From NCBI RefSeq assembly GCF_004768465.1, contig NZ_SRMF01000004.1, forward strand, positions 227,415 to 291,414: a DNA stretch of 64,000 bases, read 5' to 3'. This DNA is from Natronospirillum operosum. Its GTDB lineage: Bacteria; Pseudomonadota; Gammaproteobacteria; Pseudomonadales; Natronospirillaceae. The position numbers were made by a program, and so were the translations under genes. The notes under the pieces were generated by a model, which saw only the letters and a program-made list of their open reading frames with translations, was not told where the DNA came from and did not search any database. This document shows, one piece after another, positions 1 through 7,499 of this stretch (its first letter is position 1; every line of letters begins with the position of its first letter).

Positions 1-43
1 AGGACGGAAATCAGGGGAAGGGTATGCACTGCTTTCATTGTTG

Positions 44-1057
44 TTATCCTCGATCTGAGTGAGCCACGGCGCTGTCACGCACGACCAGGCGTGGCATGAG
101 CAGCAAGGGCTCGGTGGACATGTCATGGTGGTCGTGTTCAAGCGTCTTCAGCATCCGGGCACACGCCAGGCGACCCAGCTCGCGCATGGGCTGAGCGATA
201 CTGGTGAAATTCATCACCTTGGCCAGCACGGTATTGTCAAAACCGACCACCACCAGATCCTCGGGGATGCGGACACCCCGTGCGGACAGTATTTCGATGG
301 CCAGTTGTGCCGAAAGATCGTTGAACACGAATAACGCGGTAAAAGGCAGTTCATCATGCTGTTGCAGGAAATCCTCCAGGCAGGACTGCACGTCCTGCCC
401 CGGAGCCAGATCCAGTGTGGTCAGCCGTGACGGATGCAGACTCTGGGCATGTTCAAACAGGCGCTGTTGAAACCCGATGAACTTGTCCTCTGCAGCATCC
501 GTCGGCCCCAGGTAGCCGATGCGTTCATGACCCAGGCTCACCAGGTGGTCCGCTGCGAGGCGGCCGCCTTCCCGGTGGTCCAGCGCGATGCTGGGTACGC
601 CGGGGCGAATCTGGGTCAGTGAAAACACCGGAAAGGGCAGCCCGTCGCACAGACTCTGGTAATCCACGTCCGGTGTCGACGGCACTGCAAATACCCCGTC
701 GACATCAAAGCGTGCGCACTCTTCCAGAAACTGGCGTTCCCATACTGGATTCGAGCGATGACTGAACACCAGCAGCGACCGACCGATATGGAATGCCTCG
801 TGCTCCAGGCTGTCGAGTAACTCCGCAAAGTAGGGGTTAACCAGATCAGGCAGGATGACACCCAGCAGCCGTGAAGGCTTCAGTTTGGGCGCCAGGGCAT
901 GGCCCTTGCGTCGGCTGGGCGAATACCCCAGAGCATCGGCAGCGGCCCAGACCGCATCCCTTGTTTCCGGAGAAACAGAATCGGGCTGATTGAACACCCG
1001 GGACACGGTGGCTGTGGACACCTGTGCCTGCTCGGCCACTTTGCGAATGTTGGACAT
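44..1057 (-). CDS. LacI-family transcriptional regulator
   Basis: A 337-residue LacI/GalR-type repressor, the usual family length. The N-terminal helix-turn-helix (about residues 3-48) carries VSTATVSRVFN, followed by a hinge and a periplasmic-binding-protein-like sensor domain starting near LLGVILPDLVNPYF. The C-terminal half has the family's typical VVGFDNT and ARMLKTLEH stretches. The gene stands alone next to a 240-base region with four copies of TTGTTACA/TGTAACAA, one of them three bases before the start codon, so autoregulation is likely. Its target pathway is not visible: the genes on its left lie outside the window and the gene on its right is a toxin-like protein. The effector is unknown, presumably a sugar or sugar-like ligand as is common in the family. 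Confidence 0.9.
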   Translation of the reverse strand: MSNIRKVAEQAQVSTATVSRVFNQPDSVSPETRDAVWAAADALGYSPSRRKGHALAPKLKPSRLLGVILPDLVNPYFAELLDSLEHEAFHIGRSLLVFSHRSNPVWERQFLEECARFDVDGVFAVPSTPDVDYQSLCDGLPFPVFSLTQIRPGVPSIALDHREGGRLAADHLVSLGHERIGYLGPTDAAEDKFIGFQQRLFEHAQSLHPSRLTTLDLAPGQDVQSCLEDFLQQHDELPFTALFVFNDLSAQLAIEILSARGVRIPEDLVVVGFDNTVLAKVMNFTSIAQPMRELGRLACARMLKTLEHDHHDMSTEPLLLMPRLVVRDSAVAHSDRG

Positions 1058-1059
1058 GA

Positions 1060-1224
1060 TGTAACAAAACCCTTGTTGTTTTACCTTGTTACATGGCCAA
1101 TTCTGCTCTTACCAGAAGGCTTTTCAACCATGAATGTCATGACTGAATGTATCACAGGGTTTTGTTACATTGCATGTTTCAGCCGTGCTGGCGGCTGCCG
1201 AAAATCAGCACGGCATTTGTTACA
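1060..1224. promoter_or_regulatory. TTGTTACA repeat cluster upstream of the LacI gene
   Basis: Four copies of the octamer TTGTTACA or its complement lie in the AT-richer gap beside the LacI gene. TGTAACAA is at 1060-1067 and TTGTTACA at 1086-1093; these two form a perfect inverted repeat with an 18-base spacer. Two further copies in the same direction lie at 1162-1169 and 1217-1224. LacI-family operators are often built on GTTACA-like half sites, so autoregulation is the simple reading. The wide spacing is unusual, and looped binding by two dimers is possible. This is inference from pattern only. Confidence 0.5.
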
Positions 1225-1296
1225 TCTGATCTTTACACTTGGCAGGCAGCAGGCGGGAAGGTTGTCGTGAAGATAAGCCCTGGATCAGGGTTACCT

Positions 1297-1701
1297 TTAG
1301 GCAAACACTCGCGCAAAGGCTCTGAAGTCATCCAGGTGATAGCGGGCAATGTCATACACAATCGCCCAGTCTATCTCGTCATAGCTGTGAACCATGACAT
1401 TGCGAAAACCGACTGACTTCTTCATTCGACTGGCAAGGCTCTGGTCGATGATGGCGGCCTGTGCCAGAGCATCGAATGACTGACCCATGGTGCGCGGGGC
1501 GTTGCCGTCCGCGTTCTCTGCCAGCCAATGCGCGCCCACAGCCACACACAATTGTGCGGCCCGGGTCAAATTGAGTGCAACAATATCCTGCGCATCCGAG
1601 TCATTCTGAAGTGCCTGTAATGACTCGGGCAACCGGCTCTCGACACGTTGGATACAGCGCCGCAGTGATTCAAGCTTTTGTTCAATGACAGTGTTGTTCA
1701 T
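1297..1701 (-). CDS. HepT-like (DUF86) toxin ribonuclease, orphan
   Basis: A 134-residue all-helical protein of the HepT/DUF86 family. The family's catalytic signature RX4HXY is present as R100-N-V-M-V-H105-S-Y107. HepT proteins are HEPN-type RNases that are normally paired with an adjacent MntA nucleotidyltransferase antitoxin, which neutralises them by adding AMP to the tyrosine of this motif. No MntA-like gene is seen here. The upstream gene on the same strand, three bases away, is a DUF1801 protein with no nucleotidyltransferase GSX10DXD signature. So this is either an orphan toxin, a toxin with an unconventional partner, or a protein controlled from elsewhere. The active-site residues look intact. 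Confidence 0.85.
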   Translation of the reverse strand: MNNTVIEQKLESLRRCIQRVESRLPESLQALQNDSDAQDIVALNLTRAAQLCVAVGAHWLAENADGNAPRTMGQSFDALAQAAIIDQSLASRMKKSVGFRNVMVHSYDEIDWAIVYDIARYHLDDFRAFARVFA

Positions 1702-1704
1702 GGT

Positions 1705-2058
1705 TCAGCTCTGGTGACGGTACGCCGCCCTGACATACTCGCCGACCTGCTTCTGCTCGATGTCTGCCAGTGACTGCAGCTTGATATGGCGGCGGTGCTT
1801 GCCGCCGCCCTCCAGCACATTGTGCGGGTCGTCCAGGCGGGCGCCTTCGCTCAGTTCCACCGAAACATGGCGGGTGTAGGAGAAGACACCGGCGAAGTCC
1901 CGCTGCGAAGAAAACAGAAAACCGCCGTACTTGACCTCTTCTGTGACGTCATCACCTGCAGAGGCAATCATTTCGCGCAGGGCCTGCACCAGGGCATAGC
2001 GCTCCTCGCTCTGGTGGCGGATGTCTTCCAGCAGGCTGTTGATGCGATTGTTGCTCAT
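1705..2058 (-). CDS. DUF1801 domain protein
   Basis: A 117-residue protein of the DUF1801 (YdhG-like) family, recognised by EEVKYGGFLFSSQRDFAGVFSYTRHVSVELSEGA and a basic C-terminal GGKHRRHIKL segment. The ATG used here begins MSNNRINSLLED and has a GGAGAT ribosome-binding site just upstream; the frame stays open further upstream but without such a site. Biochemical function of the family is not established. It ends three bases before the HepT-like gene and is very likely co-transcribed with it, which is unusual because HepT usually follows mntA. The pairing could be accidental or could mean a new partner for the toxin. Confidence 0.8.
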   Translation of the reverse strand: MSNNRINSLLEDIRHQSEERYALVQALREMIASAGDDVTEEVKYGGFLFSSQRDFAGVFSYTRHVSVELSEGARLDDPHNVLEGGGKHRRHIKLQSLADIEQKQVGEYVRAAYRHQS

Positions 2059-2083
2059 GGTTGTATCTCCTTGTTGGGCTTCC

Positions 2084-2692
2084 TTAGACGGGGCGCTTGA
2101 ACTGCTGCCGTGCCTGTTCGACCACCTCCCGGTAAACGCAGCCCTCGGCATGATCATTGATCAGCCCCATGGCCTGCATGAAGGCGTAGACGGTGGTCGG
2201 GCCGACAAATTTCCAGCCTCGCTTTTTCAGGTCTTTCGACAGGGCGACGGACTCTTTTGACGTGGTCGCTGTCTGCGGCTCTGGCAGGTCCTTGCTGTCC
2301 GGCTCGAAGCGCCAGAAGAACGCCGCCAGTGAGCCTTCATGCTGCACCATTTCCCGGGCACGACGGGCATTGTTGATGGTTGCTTCGATCTTGCCCCGGT
2401 GCCGCACGATGCCCTGGTCCGCCAGCAGCCGCGTGATGTCCGATGCATCAAAGTCGGCCACCCGGTTGAAATCGAAACCGGCAAAGGCGGCGCGAAAGTT
2501 CTCCCGCTTGGCCAGTATCGTGCGCCAACTCAAGCCGGACTGAAAGCTCTCCAGACAGACTTTCTCGAACAGCCGCACATCGTCATCAACGGGGAAGCCC
2601 CATTCATGGTCATGATACGGGAAGAACTCGGGTATGTTGCTGCACCAGAAGCAGCGGGGGCGGCCATCCGGGCCGGGAACGGTAGCGGTCAT
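2084..2692 (-). CDS. tag: DNA-3-methyladenine glycosylase I
   Basis: A 202-residue Tag enzyme that removes 3-methyladenine from alkylated DNA, the first step of base excision repair in the cytoplasm. The N-terminal CFWCSN and YHDHEWG stretches and the C-terminal FVGPTTVYAFMQAMGLINDHAEGC segment are hallmarks; a Cys/His set at both ends binds structural zinc in this family. Length is slightly longer than E. coli Tag (187). A good GGGAGA ribosome-binding site precedes the ATG. It lies downstream of the YciI gene and just upstream of the DUF1801 gene on the same strand, so the five minus-strand genes from the TetR regulator to HepT may form one transcript. Confidence 0.93.
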   Translation of the reverse strand: MTATVPGPDGRPRCFWCSNIPEFFPYHDHEWGFPVDDDVRLFEKVCLESFQSGLSWRTILAKRENFRAAFAGFDFNRVADFDASDITRLLADQGIVRHRGKIEATINNARRAREMVQHEGSLAAFFWRFEPDSKDLPEPQTATTSKESVALSKDLKKRGWKFVGPTTVYAFMQAMGLINDHAEGCVYREVVEQARQQFKRPV

Positions 2693-2711
2693 CAGTCATC
2701 TCCCTTGGTGA

Positions 2712-3002
2712 TCAGGCTGGCAGCAGAAAACTCAGTCGATCATCTGCTTTTTTGGCGTCTATTTCGAGTATTTCTGCGGTGACGACGTCTTCTGCCACAA
2801 ACGGATCGTCCTGCACGCGCTGCTCCAGCTCGGCCCGTGTTTCAGCATGTGCAATCACCGAACCGCCAAGACCGGGCTGGAGACTGCCAGCCAGCAGGAA
2901 GATGCCGTCATCAAAGCCGCGCTTGATCCACTGGTTGTGGCCCTCCATGAAGGCGCCGGCCTGGCTCTTGTTGTGCGAGAATTTCAGCAAAATGATGTAC
3001 AC
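2712..3002 (-). CDS. YciI-family protein
   Basis: A 96-residue YciI-like protein (ferredoxin-like fold, dimeric alpha-beta barrel). It begins MYIILLKFSHNKSQAGAFMEGHNQWIKRGFDDG and contains the conserved LLAGSL and DPFVAEDVVTAEILEI segments, including the His and Asp positions associated with the putative active site. It starts with GTG behind a strong AAGGAGGG ribosome-binding site. It is separated by 12 bases from the TetR gene on the same strand, so the pair is probably one operon controlled by the two palindromes upstream of the regulator. Substrate is unknown; some YciI proteins are dehalogenase-like or act on small organic acids, but nothing here decides this. Confidence 0.85.
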   Translation of the reverse strand: MYIILLKFSHNKSQAGAFMEGHNQWIKRGFDDGIFLLAGSLQPGLGGSVIAHAETRAELEQRVQDDPFVAEDVVTAEILEIDAKKADDRLSFLLPA

Positions 3003-3014
3003 AGGGTTCCCTCC

Positions 3015-3578
3015 TTATGGGGTGGCGGTGCAGGAGGTCAGCCAGTCATGCAGGCGGTCGACCTCCCGGTTGATAAAGGCTTCATCCTGGAAGGCGCTGG
3101 CCAGTGTGGCGATCCCCTGGCTCTGGGCCAGCAGGTGCATGGCCAGTTCATCAGCTTTCTCGGCGTGACCGAGTTGCACAAACTGCCGACTCAGCCAGGT
3201 CCTGAACAGAATGAACAGCTCCTTGGCATCGCCTTGTGCCGGGTGGTCCAGCTTGATCAGTTCACTGCAGAGCGTGCCTACCGGGCAGCCGAACCGTTTT
3301 ATTTTGGCCCGGTTCATGATCAGTATGTTGATAAAGCTGCGGATGCGGTCGGAAGGTGTTTCACCCTCAACCTCCCAGTGTTCCAGCATGACGTTGGTGC
3401 GCTGCAGACGGTGGTTGATGACCGTGTCCAGAATGTCGTCTTTGGTGCGAAAATGGTAGTAGAAGTTGCCGCGCGAGATGCCGACGGCTTGCGCAATCTG
3501 CGCGAAAGAGGTGTGTTCGAACCCCTGTTCATAGAACAGCTGGTCGGCAGCTTCAATAATGCGCTCTCTTGTAGACAT
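3015..3578 (-). CDS. TetR-family regulator
   Basis: A TetR repressor with an N-terminal helix-turn-helix (MSTRERIIEAADQLFYEQG, then FAQIAQAVGISRGNFYYHFRTKDDIL) and a C-terminal ligand domain containing the GCPVGTLCSEL motif seen in the YxaF/LmrA/AcuR-like branch. The chosen ATG gives 187 residues; an upstream in-frame ATG at 3608 would add ten residues but coincides with the edge of an operator palindrome and has no ribosome-binding site. Two palindromes just upstream suggest autoregulation, and the YciI gene immediately downstream is the probable co-regulated target. The two cysteines in GCPVGTLC might serve as a redox or electrophile sensor, as in some relatives; this is speculation. Confidence 0.88.
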   Translation of the reverse strand: MSTRERIIEAADQLFYEQGFEHTSFAQIAQAVGISRGNFYYHFRTKDDILDTVINHRLQRTNVMLEHWEVEGETPSDRIRSFINILIMNRAKIKRFGCPVGTLCSELIKLDHPAQGDAKELFILFRTWLSRQFVQLGHAEKADELAMHLLAQSQGIATLASAFQDEAFINREVDRLHDWLTSCTATP

Positions 3579-3607
3579 AGGGATCGCGGAATCATGTTTC
3601 GGTATCA

Positions 3608-3652
3608 TTTTAGGACGTTTGTCCTAAAATGTAGCGTAGGACAAGTGTCCTA
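3608..3652. promoter_or_regulatory. Twin palindromic operators of the TetR/YciI unit
   Basis: Two palindromes share the core TAGGAC/GTCCTA. The first (3608-3629) has perfect 9-base arms TTTTAGGAC and GTCCTAAAA around GTTT. The second (3637-3652) is TAGGACA-AG-TGTCCTA. Their centres are 26 bases apart. They lie directly upstream of the TetR start and are the obvious binding sites for it. Confidence 0.75.
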
Positions 3653-3733
3653 AGTTATCAACAGCTCCTGCATGAATTTTGGGCAGATTTGGCGGTATTC
3701 AATCGGATTTTGTTGGTCGCAGAACCTTTTTTG

Positions 3734-3859
3734 TGATCAACAAAAAGGTTTGTAGTGCACCAATGATCAACAAATCAGTTTGTTGATCATATTTTTTCCA
3801 AAATTAACAACAAAGTGTTTTGTGCTTCATCAATGACTATCTGGTTTGTTTGTTGATCA
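3734..3859. promoter_or_regulatory. TGATCAACAAA operator array before the Fic gene
   Basis: The 11-mer TGATCAACAAA occurs at 3734-3744 and 3764-3774, exactly 30 bases apart, and in inverted orientation at 3779-3789 and 3849-3859. The second and third copies form a perfect inverted repeat (3764-3789) with the 4-base spacer TCAG. The fourth copy ends eight bases before a TATAAT box at 3867-3872, so it overlaps the -35 region of the likely fic promoter. The whole 3653-3911 gap is far more AT-rich than its surroundings. The Fic protein carries a C-terminal winged-helix segment and may itself bind this array. Confidence 0.7.
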
Positions 3860-3911
3860 TATTTTCTATAATGTGAGCAACAAGTTTGGGTAAAAAGAAA
3901 TGTGAATAGGC

Positions 3912-5039
3912 ATGACGCTTGATCTCAGTAAGGCTGTCCATTATCACACAGGCCAGTTCCCTCCTGCCGGACTGAACTATGAGGCGATACTGCAGCCCAT
4001 GCTTGAGGCAACAGATGCACTGGCCCGGTATGATCAGATGCTTCAGGCTATGCACAACAGTGAAATATTTCTTGCACCGTTGCGTGGTCAGGAAGCGGTG
4101 GTGTCTTCTCGTATGGAGGGCACCATCAGCACCATGGATGAAATTCTTCAGCTCGAAGCCGAGTTCGGTGATGACGACGATGATGGGGCTGTACGCGAAT
4201 TCCGTTCTGATGTGCTTGAGACCGCGCTTTACCGCCGCGCCATGACGACTGCCCAGCGCCAGTTGGAACAGGGGCACCCATTATCTGAGGCGCTGATTCG
4301 GGGAATGCATCAGCAGTTACTTTCCTTCGGTCGCGGGGCACGGAAGTCTCCCGGGCGTTACAAGCAGGAACAGAACTACGTTGGTGAAAAAGGGAGTCGA
4401 GCTGTCAGCTTTGTACCCGTATCACCAGAGCAACTGCCAGGGGGCATGGAGGCGTTGTTCAGTCTGATCGAAGACAAGGCCATGCCCATACTGATGCGAA
4501 CAGCGCTCGCTCACGCCGAGTTCGAAGCTCTGCACCCTTTTGAAGATGGCAATGGCCGGGTAGGTCGCATGCTGATTACTCTGATGCTGTGGCGAGGTGG
4601 GGCAATTTCGGCGCCGCATTTCTATATCAGTCGTTACTTCGAAGACCACAAGGATGATTATATCGGGGGGCTGCGCAATGTCTCATCAACTGGAGATTGG
4701 CTGAACTGGTGCGGGTTCTTCTTCACTGCGGTAGCGGAGCAGGCCAGAGAGAATCTTGAGGTAGCACAGGATATTCGTGACTGCTACGAAGACATGAAGT
4801 CACGATTTGCCGATTTGCTGGCGTCCAAATATTCAGTAGCAGCTCTCGACTACCTGTTTACCCGGCCCATTTTCAGCAACAGCCGTTTTACGCGCGATGC
4901 GGGCATTCCGGCTCAGACAGCCGGCCGTTTTACTCGTGCACTTCTGGCAGAAGGGATGTTGGAAACCGTTCGAGAGGCCTCTGGCAGGCGTTCAGCCATC
5001 TATCGCTTCGAGCCTCTGATGGAAAAGGTACGGGTTTAA
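3912..5039 (+). CDS. Fic-family protein with N-terminal inhibitory helix and C-terminal winged helix
   Basis: A 375-residue Fic protein, predicted to transfer AMP (or a related phosphoryl group) to target proteins. The catalytic motif is complete: H208-PFEDGNGR-VGR219. An inhibitory-helix signature SxxxEG is present near the N terminus (S65-SRM-E69-G70), which places the active-site obstruction in the same chain (class II-type Fic). The first 90 residues resemble the Fic N-terminal domain common to DUF4172-like family members, and the last 60 residues (FSNSRFTRDAGIPAQTAGRFTRALLAEGML) look like a winged helix-turn-helix. The upstream gap holds four copies of TGATCAACAAA overlapping the promoter, suggesting autoregulation. 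The gene is convergent with, and overlaps by four bases, the AraC gene. Lower GC upstream hints at horizontal acquisition. Confidence 0.92.
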   Translation: MTLDLSKAVHYHTGQFPPAGLNYEAILQPMLEATDALARYDQMLQAMHNSEIFLAPLRGQEAVVSSRMEGTISTMDEILQLEAEFGDDDDDGAVREFRSDVLETALYRRAMTTAQRQLEQGHPLSEALIRGMHQQLLSFGRGARKSPGRYKQEQNYVGEKGSRAVSFVPVSPEQLPGGMEALFSLIEDKAMPILMRTALAHAEFEALHPFEDGNGRVGRMLITLMLWRGGAISAPHFYISRYFEDHKDDYIGGLRNVSSTGDWLNWCGFFFTAVAEQARENLEVAQDIRDCYEDMKSRFADLLASKYSVAALDYLFTRPIFSNSRFTRDAGIPAQTAGRFTRALLAEGMLETVREASGRRSAIYRFEPLMEKVRV

Positions 5040-6043
5040 CGAGCGCTTTGGTACCTGTACTCGCTGACCGACTCAACCTGCGTGCCACCCCTGCTTACCT
5101 GGCCGGGTGTCTGGCCGAACTGGCGCTTGAAGGCTCGACAGAAGGCGGCTTCTGACTGGTAGCCAAAGCGTTCGATCACGGCGGACAGGGGGGCAGAGGT
5201 TTCCATCAGGTGCTGGCGGGCCAGTTGCAGGCGCCAGTGTGCCAGATAGCGCATGGCCGGTTCGCCGACCATTTCGGTAAAGCGGGCTGAAAAGCCGGAC
5301 CGGGACATGCCCACGGCCCGCGCAAGAGACTCTATGCTCCACTCCTGTTCCGGTGTTCTGTGCATCAGGGCCAGCGCACGGCCAATCTTCCTGTCGCGCA
5401 ATGCGGCCAGCCAGCCCTGACGCGCTTCGGGCGCGGAATCCAGCCAGGCGCGGATGGCCTGAATAACCAGTATGTCGGCCAGGCGGGTGATGATGGTTTC
5501 GCCCCCGGGTTTCAGGGTGGCGGCTTCACTGGCAATCAACCGCAAGGTGCTTTGCAGCCAACTGGCGGCATCGGTGTCCAGGGCGTCGATATGCAGCAGC
5601 CGTGGCAACTGCGAAATCAGCCGCTCGCCGGCCACGTGGTCGAACCGCACCACACCATAGGTCACCTGGGTCACCGGCCCGCCACCACCATGGTACAGCC
5701 GTTCATAGCAGTCGCTGATCTGTTCGACGGGCAGATTGAACAGGGGCTGGCATTGCAGGCTGCGGTCACTGCTCAGCCGGTGCGGTGTACCGTGCGGTAT
5801 CAGGGTGAGGCTGCCGGGACGCAACAGCAGCGGGTCGCTGCCTTCGACCTCGAGCCAGGCCTGACCGGCAGTGATGATCTGCAGCGTTATCAGGTCTTCC
5901 ATGGCGGGCACCGCTACCCCCCAGGGCTGGGTGAGCTCGGCCTGGCAATAGAGAGTGCCCTGCAGACGAAGCAGGTGCAGCGCCTCGCCGAGGATATCCG
6001 CCGAGGATGAGGCGTCAGGGTGCAGATGGTTCTGCGGTATCAC
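5036..6043 (-). CDS. AraC-family regulator (cupin_6-type sensor)
   Basis: A 335-residue regulator with an N-terminal AraC-binding/cupin-like domain (PGSLTLIPHGTPHRL) and a C-terminal double helix-turn-helix (WSIESLARAVGMSRSGFSARFTEMVGEPAMRYLAHWRLQLARQHL, then FGYQSEAAFCRAFKRQFGQTPGQ). This architecture, cupin_6 plus HTH_18, is common in regulators that sit divergently from small oxidoreductase genes. Here it is divergent from the NmrA-like gene with a 113-base gap that holds the 16-base palindrome ATCCAGAATTGTGGAT at 6051-6066 and a nearby ATCCAGA copy, which may be its operator. The ligand is unknown. Confidence 0.92.
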   Translation of the reverse strand: MIPQNHLHPDASSSADILGEALHLLRLQGTLYCQAELTQPWGVAVPAMEDLITLQIITAGQAWLEVEGSDPLLLRPGSLTLIPHGTPHRLSSDRSLQCQPLFNLPVEQISDCYERLYHGGGGPVTQVTYGVVRFDHVAGERLISQLPRLLHIDALDTDAASWLQSTLRLIASEAATLKPGGETIITRLADILVIQAIRAWLDSAPEARQGWLAALRDRKIGRALALMHRTPEQEWSIESLARAVGMSRSGFSARFTEMVGEPAMRYLAHWRLQLARQHLMETSAPLSAVIERFGYQSEAAFCRAFKRQFGQTPGQVSRGGTQVESVSEYRYQSAR

Positions 6044-6050
6044 ACTAATA

Positions 6051-6066
6051 ATCCAGAATTGTGGAT
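6051..6066. promoter_or_regulatory. Possible operator in the AraC/NmrA divergent gap
   Basis: The imperfect palindrome ATCCA-GAATTG-TGGAT lies midway between the divergent starts, and TGTGGA plus ATCCAGA recur about 15 and 43 bases further on. It is a candidate site for the divergent AraC protein. Weak evidence. Confidence 0.35.
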
Positions 6067-6156
6067 GAAAGGTATATTATTGTGGACTTGGCATCATAAA
6101 AAATCCAGACATAAAGAGCATAATGGCTTCCCATTCAGTGAAACGGAGAAGCCAAC

Positions 6157-7002
6157 ATGTCTCAATCAACCTTTCTTGTTATCGGTGCCACCGGCAAAAC
6201 CGGTCGGCGCATCGTGCAGCGTCTGCAGGCTCAGGGAGAAGCTGTGCGGGCAGTGTCCCGGGGCTCAGCCCCTGCTTTTGACTGGGAGCAACCGGAGCAC
6301 TGGTTGCCAGCGCTGAGCGGTATCGAGGTCGCCTATATCTCCTATTACCCGGATCTCGCTGCTCCGGGCTCGCAGGAGGCCATTGCGGAACTGATCAGGC
6401 AGGCAAAAACGGCCGGGGTCAGAAAGCTGGTGCTGCTGTCCGGCAGAGGCGAACAGAATGCCGAGCGTTGCGAGCAGCTGGTGCGCGACTCGGGTCTGGC
6501 GTTTACCCTGATCAGGGCCAGCTGGTTCTATCAGAACTTCAGTGAAGGCCATCTGCTGGAGTCGGTCAACAGCGGTCTGGTTGCCTTGCCGGCCGGTGAG
6601 GTCCGGGAGCCCTTTGTGGATGTGGACGACATCGCCGATGTGGCGGTGGCAGCCATGCGGGATGACCGGCACAACGGAGAACTGTACGAAGTCACCGGCC
6701 CGCGTCTGCTCACCTTTCATGAGGCAGTGGCAGAAATTGCGGCGGTGACCGGCAAGCCCCTGCAGTATGTTCCCATCACTCTGGCCCAGTTTCATGCCGG
6801 GCTCACGGCCAGTGTGGATGCGCCGACGGCCGACCTGCTGACCAGCCTCTGCGAGGAGGTATTTGATGGCCGAAACGAGGCCCTGGCCGACGGCGTAGGG
6901 CGGGCCCTGGGCCGGCCACCACTTGATTTCGGTGCGTTCTGTCGAGACCGTGCCGCCGCTGGGGTATGGCGCGCGACTGCAGCGCCGGCGGTGAACCCGT
7001 GA
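6157..7002 (+). CDS. NmrA-like NAD(P)-binding protein
   Basis: A 281-residue atypical short-chain dehydrogenase fold protein. The N-terminal GATGKTGRRI matches the GxxGxxG dinucleotide-binding loop, and residues 85-110 (KLVLLSGRGEQNAERCEQL, then LAFTLIRASWFYQNF) match the NmrA/HSCARG group, which often lacks a catalytic Tyr-Lys pair and acts as a redox sensor or isomerase-like enzyme. The ATG has a GGAGAAG ribosome-binding site. The stop codon overlaps the next start as TGATG, so it is translationally coupled to the DUF4345 gene. It is probably controlled by the divergent AraC protein. Substrate unknown. Confidence 0.88.
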   Translation: MSQSTFLVIGATGKTGRRIVQRLQAQGEAVRAVSRGSAPAFDWEQPEHWLPALSGIEVAYISYYPDLAAPGSQEAIAELIRQAKTAGVRKLVLLSGRGEQNAERCEQLVRDSGLAFTLIRASWFYQNFSEGHLLESVNSGLVALPAGEVREPFVDVDDIADVAVAAMRDDRHNGELYEVTGPRLLTFHEAVAEIAAVTGKPLQYVPITLAQFHAGLTASVDAPTADLLTSLCEEVFDGRNEALADGVGRALGRPPLDFGAFCRDRAAAGVWRATAAPAVNP

Positions 7003-7406
7003 TGGCGGCCAAGGGGCTGCAGGCCCTGATGCTTGTCGGCGGCCTTGTTCTGCTGGGTGTTGGCGGCGGCATCCTGTTCGCTCCCGGGGTCTTCTACGAG
7101 GCCTACGATATCGACCTGTTCGCTCAGACCGGGTTGTACAGTGAAGTGCGGGCAAACGGTGCCACACTGCTGATTGCCGGCACGCTGATGCTGGCCAGCC
7201 TGTTCAGGCGCGAGATACCCAGTGGCGTCATTCTGGTTGGGGCGGTCATATACCTGCCCCATGGTCTTGGTCGCCTGTTCAGCATGCTGGTCGATGGGTT
7301 GCCTGCCAGCGGGCTGATCATTGCTGCAGTGGCAGAGCTGCTGCTGGGGCTCCTGTTGCTGCGTGCACTGTGCTGGCGTCTTAAGCGGGGCACAGGCGCA
7401 CACTGA
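7002..7406 (+). CDS. DUF4345-like membrane protein
   Basis: A 134-residue protein with four hydrophobic segments (about residues 5-24, 50-68, 73-92 and 104-124) and the conserved ANGATLLIAGTLML and IYLPHGLGRLFSMLVDG stretches that I associate with DUF4345. The start ATG overlaps the NmrA stop by one base. Function is unknown; such proteins often accompany regulators or oxidoreductases in small operons. An alternative start 36 bases upstream lies inside the NmrA gene and is less likely. Confidence 0.8.
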   Translation: MAAKGLQALMLVGGLVLLGVGGGILFAPGVFYEAYDIDLFAQTGLYSEVRANGATLLIAGTLMLASLFRREIPSGVILVGAVIYLPHGLGRLFSMLVDGLPASGLIIAAVAELLLGLLLLRALCWRLKRGTGAH

Positions 7407-7436
7407 GCCAGATATCAGGGCAGAAATCGCTTTCTT

Positions 7437-7457
7437 CATACCATACGGTATGGTATG
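7437..7457. promoter_or_regulatory. Perfect palindromic operator
   Basis: A perfect 21-base palindrome: the arm CATACCATAC, a central G, and the complementary arm. Each arm itself repeats CATAC. It lies 43 bases upstream of the DUF6463-TetR operon and is the natural operator of the TetR regulator encoded second in that operon. Confidence 0.75.
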
Positions 7458-7499
7458 TTCCCTTTCAGTCATTTTATGGAAAACCGAGAGGGAACACCT

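Noticed and set aside
1297..2058. A conventional MntA-HepT toxin-antitoxin pair
   Set aside because: The upstream partner has the DUF1801 pattern and no nucleotidyltransferase GSX10DXD signature.
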